The position numbers and the translations under genes are program-made. From Protonemura montana (Eukaryota; Arthropoda; Insecta; Plecoptera; Nemouridae): a DNA stretch of 64,000 bases. The stretch lies in NCBI GenBank assembly GCA_947568835.1, contig CANOQG010000007.1:2542001-2606000 (forward strand). The letters run 5' to 3'. Numbering within the stretch: the stretch's first letter is position 1; each line of letters begins with the position of its first letter. Positions 36,477-49,300 of the stretch are shown one piece after another. The notes below the pieces were generated by a model. It did not search any database. It worked only from the letters and a program-made list of their open reading frames with translations, and was not told where the DNA came from.

Positions 36477-39400
36477 CCATGTCCTGCTCCATGTCCTGCC
36501 CCATGTCCTGCCCCATGTCCCATGTCATGCCCCATGTCCTGCCCCATGTCCTGCCCCATGTCCTGCCCCATGTCCTGCCCCATGTCCTGCCCTATGTCCT
36601 GTCCCATGTCCTGCCCCTTGTCCTGCCCCATGTCCTGCTCCATGTCCTTCCCCATGTCCCATGTCCTGCCCCATTGCCTGCCCCATGTCCTGCCCCATGT
36701 CCTGCCCCATGTCCTGCCACATGTCCTGCCCCATGTCCTGCCCCATGTCCTGTCCCATTTCCTGCCCCATGTCCTGCCCCATGTCCTGCCCCTAGTCCTG
36801 CCCTATGTCCTGTCCCATGTCCTGCCCCATGTCCTGCCCCATGTCCTGTCCCATGTCCTGCCTCATGTCCTGCCCCATGTCCTACCCTATGTCCTGCCCC
36901 ATGTCCTGCCCCATGTCCTGCCCCATGTCCTGCCCTATGTCCTGCCCCATGTCCTGCCTTATGTCCTGCCCTATGTCCTGTCCCATGTCCTGCCCCATGT
37001 CCTGCCCCATGTCCTGTCCCATGTCATGTCCCATGTCCTGCTCCATGTCCTGTTCCATGTCCTGCCCCATGTCCTGCCCCATGTCCTGCCCCATGTCCTG
37101 CCCCATGTCCTGCCCCATGTCCTGTTTCATGTCCTGCACCATGTCCTGCCCCATGTCCTGCCCCATGTCCTGCCCCATGTCCTGCTCCATGTCCTGCCCC
37201 ATGTCCTGCCCCATGTCCCATGTCCTGCCCCATGTCCTGCCCCATGTCCTGTCCCATGTCCTGCCCCATGTCATGCCCCATGTCCTGCCCCATGTCCTGC
37301 CCCATGTCCCATGTCCTGCCTCATGTCCTGCCCCTTGTCCTGTCCTATTTCCTGCCCCATGTCCTGCCCCATGTCCTGCCCCGTGTCCTGCCCCATGTCC
37401 TGCCCCATGTCCTGCTCCATGTCCTGCCCCATGTCCTGCCCCATGTCCTGCCCTATGTCCTGCCCCATGTCCTGCCCCATGTCCTGCCCCATGTCCTGCC
37501 CCATGTCCTGCCCCATGTCCTGCCCCATGTCCTGCCCCATGTCCTGCCCCATGTCCTGCCCCATGTCCTGCCCCATGTCCCATGTCCTGCCCCATGTCCT
37601 GCCCCTTGTTCTGTCCCATTTCCTGCCCCATGTCCTACCCCATGTCCTGCCTCATGTCCTGCCCCATGTCCTGCCCCATGTCCTGCCTCATGTCCTGCCC
37701 CATGTCTTGCCCCATGTCCCATGTCCTGCCCCATGTCCTGCCCCATGTCCTGCCCCATGTCCTGCCCTATGTCCTGTCTTATGTCCTGCCCCATGTAATG
37801 CCCCATGTCCTGCTCCATGTCCTCCCCCTGTCCTGCCCTCTATCTTATGTCCAGCCCCATGTCCTGCCTCATGGCCTGCCCCATGTCCTGCCCTATGTCC
37901 TGTCCCATGTCCTGCCCCATTTCCTGCCCCATGTCCTGCTCCATGTCCTGCCCCATGTCCTGCCCCATGTCCCGCTCCATGTCCTCCCCATGTCCTGCCT
38001 CATGTCCCATGTCCTGCCCAATGTCCTGCCTCATGTCCTGCCCCATGTCCTGCCCCATGTCCTGCCCCATGTCCTGCCCCATGTCCTGTCCCATGTCCTG
38101 CCCCATGTCATGCCCCATGTCCTGCCCCATGTCCTGCCCCATGTCCCATGTCCTGCCCCATGTCCTGCCCTTTGTCCTGTCCCATTTCCTGCCCCATGTC
38201 CTGCCCCATGTCCTGCCCCATGTCCTGCCCCATGTCCTGCCCCATGTCTTGCCCCATGTTCCATGTCCTGCCCCATGTCCTGCCCCATGTCCTGCCCCAT
38301 GTCCTTCCCTATGTCCTGTCCCATGTCCTGCCCCATGTCCTGCCCCATGTCCTGCTCCATGTCCTCCCCCTGTCCTGCCCCATGTCCCATGTCCTGCATC
38401 ATGTCCTGCCCCATGTCCTGCCCCATGTCCTGCCCTATGTCTTGTCCCATGTCCTGCCCCATGTCCTGCCCCATGTCCTGCCCTATGTCCTGCCCCATGT
38501 CTTGCCCCATGTCCCATGTCCTGCCCCATGTCCTGCCCCATGTCCTGCCCCATGTCCTGCCCTATGTCCTGCCCCATGTCCTGCCCCTTGTCCTGCCCCA
38601 TGTCCTGCTCCATGTCCTGCCCCATGTCCCATGTCCTGCCCCATTTCCTGCCCCATGTCCTGCCCCATGTCCTGTCCCATGTCCTGCCTCATGTCCTGCC
38701 CCATGTCCTGCCCTATGTCCTGCCCCATGCCCTGCCCCATGTCCTGTCCCATGTCCTGCCCTATGTCCTGCCCCATGTCCTGCCCTATGTCCTGTCCCAT
38801 GTCCTGCTCCATGTCCTGCCCCATGTCCTGCCCCATGTCCCATGTCTTGCCCCATGTCCTGCCCCATGTCCTGCCCCATGTCCTGCCCCATGTCCTGCCC
38901 TATGTCCTGCCCCATGTCCTGCCCTATGTCCTGTCCCATGTCCTGCTCCATGTCCTGCCCCATGTCCTGCCCCATGTCCCATGTCCTGCCCCATGTCCTG
39001 CCCCTTGTCCTGTCCCATTTCCTGCCCCATGTCCTACCCCATGTCCTGCCCCATGTCCTGCCCCATGTCCTGCCCCATGTCCTGCCTCATGTCCTGCCCC
39101 ATGTCTTGCCCCATGTCCCATGTCCTGCCCCATGTCTTGCCCCATGTCCTGCCCCATGTCCTGCCCTATGTCCTGTCTTATGTCCTGCCCCATGTAATGC
39201 CCCATGTCCTGCTCCATGTCCTCCCCCTGTCCTGCCCCATGTCCCATGTCCTGCCCCATTTCCTGCCCCATGTCCTGCCCCATGTCCTGCCCCATGTCCT
39301 GCCCCATGTCCTGTCCCATGTCCTGCCCCATGTCCTGCCCCATGTCCTGCCCCTAGTCCTGCCCTATGTCCTGTCCCATGTCCTGCCCCATGTCCTGCCC

Positions 39401-42400
39401 CATGTCCTGCCCCATGTCCTGCCCCATGTCCTGCCCCATGTCTTGCCCCATGTCCCATGTCCTGCCCCATGTCCTGCCCCATGTCCTGCCCCATGTCCTT
39501 CCCTATGTCCTGTCCCATGTCCTGCCCCATGTCCTGCCCCATGTCCTGCTCCATGTCCTCCCCCTGTCCTGCCCCATGTCCCATGTCCTGCCCCATGTCC
39601 TGCCCCATGTCCTGCCCCATGTCCTGCCCTATGTCTTGTCCCATGTCCTGCCCCATGTCCTGCCCCATGTCCTGCCCTATGTCCTGCCCCATGTCTTGCC
39701 CCATGTCCCATGTCCTGCCCTATGTCCTGCCCCATGTCCTGCCCCATGTCCTGCCCCATGTCCTGCCCTATGTCATGCCCCATGTCCTGCCCTATGTCCT
39801 GTCCCATGTCCTGCTCCATGTCCTGCCCCATGTCCTGCCCCATGTCCCATGTCCTGCCCCATGTCCTGCCCCATGTCCTGTCCCATGTCCTGCCCCATGT
39901 CATGCCCCATGTCCTGCCCCATGTCCTGCCCCATGTCCCATGTCCTGCCTCATGTCCTGCCCCTTGTCCTGTCCTATTTCCTGCCCCATGTCCTGCCCCA
40001 TGTCCTGCCCCGTGTCCTGCCCCATGTCCTGCCCCATGTTCTGCCCCATGTCCTGCCCCATGTCTTGCCCCATGTCCCATGTCCTGCCCCATGTCCTGCC
40101 CCATGTCCTGCCCCATGTCCTTCCCTATGTCCTGTCCCATGTCCTGCCCCATGTCCTGCCCCATGTCCTGCCCCATGTCCTGCTCCATGTCCTTCCCCTG
40201 TCCAGCCCCATGTCCCATGTCCTGCCCCATGTCCTGCCACATGTCCTGCCCCATGTCCTGCCATATGTCCTGTCCCATGTCCTGCCCCATGTCCTGCCCT
40301 ATGTCCTGCCCCATGTCCTGCCCCATGTCCTGCTCCATGTCCTGCCCCATGTCCTGCCCCATGTCCAATGTCTTGCCCCATATCCTGCCCTATGTCCTGC
40401 CCCATGTCCTGCCCCATGTCCTGCCCATGTCCTGTCCCATGTCCTGCCCCATGTCATGCCCCATGTCCTGCCCCATGTCCTGCCCCATGTCCTATGTCCT
40501 GCCCCATGTCCTGCCCCTTGTCCTGTCCCATTTCCTGCCCCATGTCCTGCCCCATGTCCTGACCCATGTCCTGCCCCATGTCCTGCCCCATGTCCTGCCG
40601 TATGTCCTGCCCCATGTCCTGCCCCATGTCCTGCCCTATGTCCTGTCCCATGTCCTGTCCCATGTCATGTCCCATGACCTGCTCCATGTCCTGCCCCATG
40701 TCCTGCCCCATGTCCCATGTTTTGCCTCATGTCCTGCCCCATGTCCTGCCCCATGTCCTGCCCCATGTCCTGCCCCATGTCCTGTCCCATGTCCTGCCCC
40801 ATGTTTTGCCCCATGTCCTGCCCCATGTCCTGCCCTATGTCCTGTCCCATGTCCTGCCCCATGTCCTGTCCCATGTCATGTCCCATGTCCTGCTCCATGT
40901 CCTGCCCCATGTCCTGCCCCATGTCCTGCCCTATGTCCTGCCCCATGTCCTGCCCCATGTCCTGCCCCATGTCCTGCCCCATGTCCTGCCCCATGTCCTG
41001 CCCCATGTCCTGCCCCATGTCCTGCCCCATGTCCTGCCCCATGTCCCATGTCCTGCCCCATGTCCGGCCTTTGTCCTGTCCCATTTCCTGCCCCATGTCC
41101 TACCCCATGTCCTGCCCCATGTCCTGCCCCATGTCCTGCCCCATGTCCTGCCTCATGTCCTGCCCCATGTCTTGCCCCATGTCCCATGTCCTGCCCCATG
41201 TCCTGCCCCATGTCCTGCCCCATGTCCTGCCCTATGTCCTGTCTTATGTCCTGCCCCATGTAATGCCCCATGTCCTGCTCCATGTCCTCCCCCTGTCCTG
41301 CCCTATGTCTTATGTCCTGCACCATGTCCTGCTCCATGTCCTGCCCCATGTCCCATGTCCTGCCCCATTTCCTGCCCCATGTCCTGCCCCATGTCCTGCC
41401 CCATGTCCTGCCACATGTCCTGCCCCATGTCCTGCCCCATGTCCTGCCCTATTTCCTGCCCCATGTCCTGCCCCATGTCCTGCCCCATGTCCTGCCCATG
41501 TCCTGTCCCATGTCCTGCCCCATGTCATGCCCCATGTCCTGCCCCATGTCCTGCCCCATGTCCTATGTCCTGCCCCATGTCCTGCCCCTTGTCCTGTCCC
41601 ATTTCCTGCCCCATGTCCTGCCCTATGTCCTGTCCCATGTCCTGCCCCTTGTCCTGCCCCATGTCCTGCTCCATGTCCTGCCCCATGTCCCATGTCCTGC
41701 TCCATGTCCTTCCCCTGTCCAGCCCCATGTCCCATGTCCTGCCCCATGTCCTGCCACATGTCCTGCCCTATGTCCTGTCCCATGTCCTGCCCCTTGTCCT
41801 GCCCCATGTCCTGCTCCATGTCCTGCCCAATGTCCCATGTCCTGCTCCATGTCCTTCCCCTGTCCAGCCCCATGTCCCATGTCCTCCCCATGTCCTGCCA
41901 CATGTCCTGCCCCATATCCTGCCCCATGTCCTGCCCCATGTCCTGCCCTATGTCCTGTCTTATGTCCTGCCCCATGTAATGCCCCATGTCCTGCTCCATG
42001 TCCTCCCCCTGTCCTGCCCTATGTCTTATGTCCTGCCCCATGTCCTGCCTCATGGCCTGCCCCATGTCCTGCCCTATGTCCTGTCCCATGTCCTGCCCCA
42101 TTTCCTGCCCCATGTCCTGCTCCATGTCCTGCCCCATGTCCTGCCCAATGTCCCGCTCCATGTCCTCCCCCTGTCCTGCCTCATGTCCCATGTCCTGCCC
42201 CATGTCCTGCCCCATGTCCTGCCCCATGTCCTGCCCCATGTCCTGTCCCATGTCCTGCCCCATGTTTTGCCCCATGTCCTGTCCAATGTCCTGCCTCATG
42301 TCCTGCCCCATGTCCTGCCCCATGTCCTGCCCCATGTCCTACCCTATGTCCTGCCCCATGTCCTGCCCCATGTCCTGCCCCATGTCCTGCCCTATGTCCT

Positions 42401-44460
42401 GCCCCATGTCCTGCCTTATGTCCTGCCCTATGTCCTGTCCCATGTCCTGCCCCATGTCCTGCCCCATGTCCTGTCCCATGTCATGTCCCATGTCCTGCTC
42501 CATGTCCTGTTCCATGTCCTGCCCCATGTCCTGCCCCATGTCCTGCCCCATGTCCTGCCCCATGTCCTGCCCCATGTCCTGTCTCATGTCCTGCACCATG
42601 TCCTGCCCCATGTCCTGCCCCATGTCCTGCCCCATGTCCTGCTCCATGTCCTGCCCCATGTCCTGCCCCATGTCCCATGTCCTGCCCCATGTCCTGCCCC
42701 ATGTCCTGTCCCATGTCCTGCCCCATGTCATGCCCCATGTCCTGCCCCATGTCCTGCCCCATGTCCCATGTCCTGCCTCATGTCCTGCCCCTTGTCCTGT
42801 CCTATTTCCTGCCCCATGTCCTGCCCCATGTCCTGCCCCGTGTCCTGCCCCATGTCCTGCCCCATGTCCTGCTCCATGTCCTGCCCCATGTCCTGCCCCA
42901 TGTCCTGCCCTATGTCCTGCCCCATGTCCTGCCCCATGTCCTGCCCCATGTCCTGCCCCATGTCCTGCCCCATGTCCTGCCCCATGTCCTGCCCCATGTC
43001 CTGCCCCATGTCCTGCCCCATGTCCTGCCCCATGTCCCATGTCCTGCCCCATGTCCTGCCCCTTGTCCTGTCCCATTTCCTGCCCCATGTCCTACCCCAT
43101 GTCCTGCCTCATGTCCTGCCCCATGTCCTGCCCCATGTCCTGCCTCATGTCCTGCCCCATGTCTTGCCCCATGTCCCATGTCCTGCCCCATGTCCTGCCC
43201 CATGTCCTGCCCCATGTCCTGCCCTATGTCCTGTCTTATGTCCTGCCCCATGTAATGCCCCATGTCCTGCTCCATGTCCTCCCCCTGTCCTGCCCTCTAT
43301 CTTATGTCCAGCCCCATGTCCTGCCTCATGGCCTGCCCCATGTCCTGCCCTATGTCCTGTCCCATGTCCTGCCCCATTTCCTGCCCCATGTCCTGCTCCA
43401 TGTCCTGCCCCATGTCCTGCCCCATGTCCCGCTCCATGTCCTCCCCATGTCCTGCCTCATGTCCCATGTCCTGCCCAATGTCCTGCCTCATGTCCTGCCC
43501 CATGTCCTGCCCCATGTCCTGCCCCATGTCCTGCCCCATGTCCTGTCCCATGTCCTGCCCCATGTCATGCCCCATGTCCTGCCCCATGTCCTGCCCCATG
43601 TCCCATGTCCTGCCCCATGTCCTGCCCTTTGTCCTGTCCCATTTCCTGCCCCATGTCCTGCCCCATGTCCTGCCCCATGTCCTGCCCCATGTCCTGCCCC
43701 ATGTCTTGCCCCATTTTCCATGTCCTGCCCCATGTCCTGCCCCATGTCCTGCCCCATGTCCTTCCCTATGTCCTGTCCCATGTCCTGCCCCATGTCCTGC
43801 CCCATGTCCTGCTCCATGTCCTCCCCCTGTCCTGCCCCATGTCCCATGTCCTGCATCATGTCCTGCCCCATGTCCTGCCCCATGTCCTGCCCTATGTCTT
43901 GTCCCATGTCCTGCCCCATGTCCTGCCCCATGTCCTGCCCTATGTCCTGCCCCATGTCTTGCCCCATGTCCCATGTCCTGCCCCATGTCCTGCCCCATGT
44001 CCTGCCCCATGTCCTGCCCTATGTCCTGCCCCATGTCCTGCCCCTTGTCCTGCCCCATGTCCTGCTCCATGTCCTGCCCCATGTCCCATGTCCTGCCCCA
44101 TTTCCTGCCCCATGTCCTGCCCCATGTCCAATGTCTTGCCCCATATCCTGCCCTATGTCCTGCCCCATGTCCTGCCCCATGTCCTGCCCATGTCCTGTCC
44201 CATGTCCTGCCCCATGTCATGCCCCATGTCCTGCCCCATGTCCTGCCCCATGTCCTATGTCCTGCCCCATGTCCTGCCCCTTGTCCTGTCCCATTTCCTG
44301 CCCCATGTCCTGCCCCATGTCCTGACCCATGTCCTGCCCCATGTCCTGCCCCATGTCCTGCCGTATGTCCTGCCCCATGTCCTGCCCCATGTCCTGCCCT
44401 ATGTCCTGTCCCATGTCCTGTCCCATGTCATGTCCCATGTCCTGCTCCATGTCCTGCCCC
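36477..44460 (-). repeat. ~8-kb tandem duplication, second copy
   Basis: This is the second copy of 28,530-36,475. Private differences include TGTTTCATG near 37,130 (TGTCTCATG in the first copy), CATTTTCCATG near 43,713-43,723, and CCTTTCTCC-type change producing a single altered unit near 43,9xx-44,0xx when compared with the two older copies. Otherwise the copies appear almost identical. Confidence 0.8.
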
Positions 44461-45050
44461 ATGTCCTGCCCCATGTCCCATGTTTTGCCTCATGTCCTGC
44501 CCCATGTCCTGCCCCATGTCCTGCCCCATGTCCTGCCCCATGTCCTGCCCCATGTCCTGCCCCATGTCCTGTCCCATGTCCTGCCCCATGTTTTGCCCCA
44601 TGTCCTGCCCCATGTCCTGCCCTATGTCCTGTCCCATGTCCTGCCCCATGTCCTGTCCCATGTTATGTCCCATGTCCTGCTCCATGTCCTGCCCCATGTC
44701 CTGCCCCATGTCCTGCCCTATGTCCTGCCCCATGTCCTGCCCCATGTCCTGCCCCATGTCCTGCCCCATGTCCTGCCCCATGTCCTGCCCCATGTCCTGC
44801 CCCATGTCCTGCCCCATGTCCTGCCCCATGTCCCATGTCCTGCCCCATGTCCTGCCCCTTGTCCTGTCCCATTTCCTGCCCCATGTCCTACCCCATGTCC
44901 TGCCCCATGTCCTGCCCCATGTCCTGCCCCATGTCCTGCCTCATGTCCTGCCCCATGTCTTGCCCCATGTCCCATGTCCTGCCCCATGTCCTGCCCCATG
45001 TCCTGCCCCATGTCCTGCCCTATGTCCTGTCTTATGTCCTGCCCCATGTA
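43797..45050 (-). repeat. 1,254-bp local tandem duplication, first copy
   Basis: Units in this interval recur at 45,051-46,304. The boundary is visible because the first copy is entered through ...CTGCCCCATGTCC, whereas the second is entered through the CATGTAATGCC variant. 1,254 is not a multiple of 12, which reflects shortened units inside. Confidence 0.85.
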
Positions 45051-46304
45051 ATGCCCCATGTCCTGCTCCATGTCCTCCCCCTGTCCTGCCCCATGTCCCA
45101 TGTCCTGCATCATGTCCTGCCCCATGTCCTGCCCCATGTCCTGCCCTATGTCTTGTCCCATGTCCTGCCCCATGTCCTGCCCCATGTCCTGCCCTATGTC
45201 CTGCCCCATGTCTTGCCCCATGTCCCATGTCCTGCCCCATGTCCTGCCCCATGTCCTGCCCCATGTCCTGCCCTATGTCCTGCCCCATGTCCTGCCCCTT
45301 GTCCTGCCCCATGTCCTGCTCCATGTCCTGCCCCATGTCCCATGTCCTGCCCCATTTCCTGCCCCATGTCCTGCCCCATGTCCAATGTCTTGCCCCATAT
45401 CCTGCCCTATGTCCTGCCCCATGTCCTGCCCCATGTCCTGCCCATGTCCTGTCCCATGTCCTGCCCCATGTCATGACCCATGTCCTGCCCCATGTCCTGC
45501 CCCATGTCCTATGTCCTGCCCCATGTCCTGCCCCTTGTCCTGTCCCATTTCCTGCCCCATGTCCTGCCCCATGTCCTGACCCATGTCCTGCCCCATGTCC
45601 TGCCCCATGTCCTGCCGTATGTCCTGCCCCATGTCCTGCCCCATGTCCTGCCCTATGTCCTGTCCCATGTCCTGTCCCATGTCATGTCCCATGTCCTGCT
45701 CCATGTCCTGCCCCATGTCCTGCCCCATGTCCCATGTTTTGCCTCATGTCCTGCCCCATGTCCTGCCCCATGTCCTGCCCCATGTCCTGCCCCATGTCCT
45801 GCCCCATGTCCTGCCCCATGTCCTGTCCCATGTCCTGCCCCATGTTTTGCCCCATGTCCTGCCCCATGTCCTGCCCTATGTCCTGTCCCATGTCCTGCCC
45901 CATGTCCTGTCCCATGTCATGTCCCATGTCCTGCTCCATGTCCTGCCCCATGTCCTGCCCCATGTCCTGCCCTATGTCCTGCCCCATGTCCTGCCCCATG
46001 TCCTGCCCCATGTCCTGCCCCATGTCCTGCCCCATGTCCTGCCCCATGTCCTGCCCCATGTCCTGCCCCATGTCCTGCCCCATGTCCCATGTCCTGCCCC
46101 ATGTCCTGCCCCTTGTCCTGTCCCATTTCCTGCCCCATGTCCTACCCCATGTCCTGCCCCATGTCCTGCCCCATGTCCTGCCCCATGTCCTGCCTCATGT
46201 CCTGCCCCATGTCTTGCCCCATGTCCCATGTCCTGCCCCATGTCCTGCCCCATGTCCTGCCCCATGTCCTGCCCTATGTCCTGTCTTATGTCCTGCCCCA
46301 TGTA
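45051..46304 (-). repeat. 1,254-bp local tandem duplication, second copy
   Basis: This is a copy of 43,797-45,050. A private substitution is CATGACCCATG near 45,473-45,483, where the first copy has CATGCCCCATG. After 46,304 the sequence changes to the block shared with 24,867 onward. Confidence 0.84.
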
Positions 46305-49300
46305 ATGCCCCATGTCCTGCTCCATGTCCTCCCCCTGTCCTGCCCTATGTCTTATGTCCTGCCCCATGTCCTGCCTCATGGCCTGCCCCATGTCCCGCCC
46401 TATGTCCTGTCCCATGTCCTGCCCCATTTCCTGCCCCATGTCCTGCTCCATGTCCTGCCCCATGTCCTGCCCCATGTCCCGCTCCATGTCCTCCCCATGT
46501 CCTGCCTCATGTCCCATGTCCTGCCCCATGTCCTGCCCCATGTCCTGTCCCATGTCCTGCCCCATGTTTTGCCCCATGTCCTGTCCAATGTCCTGCCTCA
46601 TGTCCTGCCCCATGTCCTGCCCCATGTCCTGCCCCATGTCCTGCCCCATGTCCTGTCCCATGTCCTGCCCCATGTCATGCCCCATGTCCTGCCCCATGTC
46701 CTGCCCCATGTCCCATGTCCTGCCCCATGTCCTGCCCTTTGTCCTGTCCCATTTCCTGCCCCATGTCCTGCCCCATGTCCTGCCCCATGTCCTGCCCCAT
46801 GTCCTGCCCCATGTCTTGCCCCATGTTCCATGTCCTGCCCCATGTCCTTCCCTATGTCCTGTCCCATGTCCTGCCCCATGTCCTGCCCCATGTCCTGCTC
46901 CATGTCCTCCCCCTGTCCTGCCCCATGTCCCATGTCCTGCCCCATGTCCTGCCCCATGTCCTGCCCCATGTCCTGCCCTATGTCTTGTCCCATGTCCTGC
47001 CCCATGTCCTGCCCCATGTCCTGCCCTATGTCCTGCCCCATGTCTTGCCCCATGTCCCATGTCCTGCCCCATGTCCTGCCCCATGTCCTGCCCCATGTCC
47101 TGCCCTATGTCCTGCCCCATGTCCTGCCCCTTGTCCTGCCCCATGTCCTGCTCCATGTCCTGCCCCATGTCCCATGTCCTGCCCCATTTCCTGCCCCATG
47201 TCCTGCCCCATGTCCTGCCTCATGTCCTGCCCCATGTCCTGCCCTATGTCCTGCCCCATGCCCTGCCCCATGTCCTGCTCCATGTCCTGCCCTATGTCCT
47301 GCTCCATGTCCTGCCCTATGTCCTGTCCCATGTCCTGCTCCATGTCCTGCCCCATGTCCTGCCCCATGTCCCATGTCTTGCCCCATGTCCTGCCCCATGT
47401 CCTGTCCCATGTCCTGCCCCATGTCATGCCCCATGTCCTGCCCCATGTCCTGCCCCATGTCCCATGTCCTGCCTCATGTCCTGCCCCTTGTCCTGTCCTA
47501 TTTCCTGCCCCATGTCCTGCCCCATGTCCTGCCCCGTGTCCTGCCCCATGTCCTGCCCCATGTTCTGCCCCATGTCCTGCCCCATATCTTGCCCCATGTC
47601 CAATGTCCTGCCCCATGTCCTGCCCCATGTCCTGCCCCATGTCCTTCCCTATGTCCTGTCCCATGTCCTGCCCCATGTCCTGCCCCATGTCCTGCCCCAT
47701 GTCCTGCTCCATGTCCTTCCCCTGTCCAGCCCCATGTCCCATGTCCTGCCCCATGTCCTGCCACATGTCCTGCCCCATGTCCTGCCATATGTCCTGTCCC
47801 ATGTCCTGCCCCATGTCCTGCCCTATGTCCTGCCCCATGTCCTGCCCCATGTCCTGCTCCATGTCCTGCCCCATGTCCTGCCCCATGTCCCATGTCTTGC
47901 CCCATATCCTGCCCTATGTCCTGCCCCATGTCCTGCCCCATGTCCTGCCCATGTCCTGTCCCATGTCCTGCCCCATGTCCTATGTCCTGCCCCATGTCCT
48001 GCCCCTTGTCCTGTCCCATTTCCTGCCCCATGTCCTGCCCTATGTCCTGTCCCATGTCCTGCCCCTTGTCCTGCACCATGTCCTGCTCCATGTCCTGCCC
48101 CATGTCCCATGTCCTGCCCCATTTCCTGCCCCATGTCCTGCCCCATGTCCTGCCCCATGTCCTGCCACATGTCCTGCCCCATGTCCTGCCCCATGTCCTG
48201 CCCTATGTCCTGCCCCATGTCCTGCCCCATGTCCTGCCCCAAGTCCTGCCCATGTCCTGTCCCATGTCCTGCCCCATGTCATGCCCCATGTCCTGCCCCA
48301 TGTCCTGCCCCATGTCCTATGTCCTGCCCCATGTCCTTCCCCTTGTCCTGTCCCATTTCCTGCCCCATGTCCTGCCCTATGTCCTGTCCCATGTCCTGCC
48401 CCTTGTCCTGCCCCATGTCCTGCTCCATGTCCTGCCCCATGTCCCATGTCCTGCTCCATGTCCTTCCCCTGTCCAGCCCCATGTCCCATGTCCTGCCCCA
48501 TGTCCTGCCACATGTCCTGCCCTATGTCCTGTCCCATGTCCTGCCCCTTGTCCTGCCCCATGTCCTGCTCCATGTCCTGCCCCATGTCCCATGTCCTGCT
48601 CCATGTCCTTCCCCTGTCCAGCCCCATGTCCCATGTCCTGCCCCATGTCCTGCCACATGTCCTGCCCCAAATCCTGCCCCATGTCCTGCCCCATGTCCTG
48701 CCCTATGTCCTGTCTTATGTCCTGCCCCATGTAATGCCCCATGTCCTGCTCCATGTCCTCCCCCTGTCCTGCCCTATGTCTTATGTCCTGCCCCATGTCC
48801 TGCCTCATGGCCTGCCCCATGTCCTGCCCTATGTCCTGTCCCATGTCCTGCCCCATTTCCTGCCCCATGTCCTGCTCCATGTCCTGCCCCATGTCCTGCC
48901 CAATGTCCCGCTCCATGTCCTCCCCCTGTCCTGCCTCATGTCCCATGTCCTGCCCCATGTCCTGCCCCATGTCCTGCCCCATGTCCTGCCCCATGTCCTG
49001 TCCCATGTCCTGCCCCATGTTTTGCCCCATGTCCTGTCCAATGTCCTGCCTCATGTCCTGCCCCATGTCCTGCCCCATGTCCTGCCCCATGTCCTGCCCC
49101 ATGTCCTGTCCCATGTCCTGCCCCATGTCATGCCCCATGTCCTGCCCCATGTCCTGCCCCATGTCCCATGTCCTGCCCCATGTCCTGCCCTTTGTCCTGT
49201 CCCATTTCCTGCCCCATGTCCTGCCCCATGTCCTGCCCCATGTCCTGCCCCATGTCCTGCCCCATGTCTTGCCCCATGTCCCATGTCCTGCCCCATGTCC

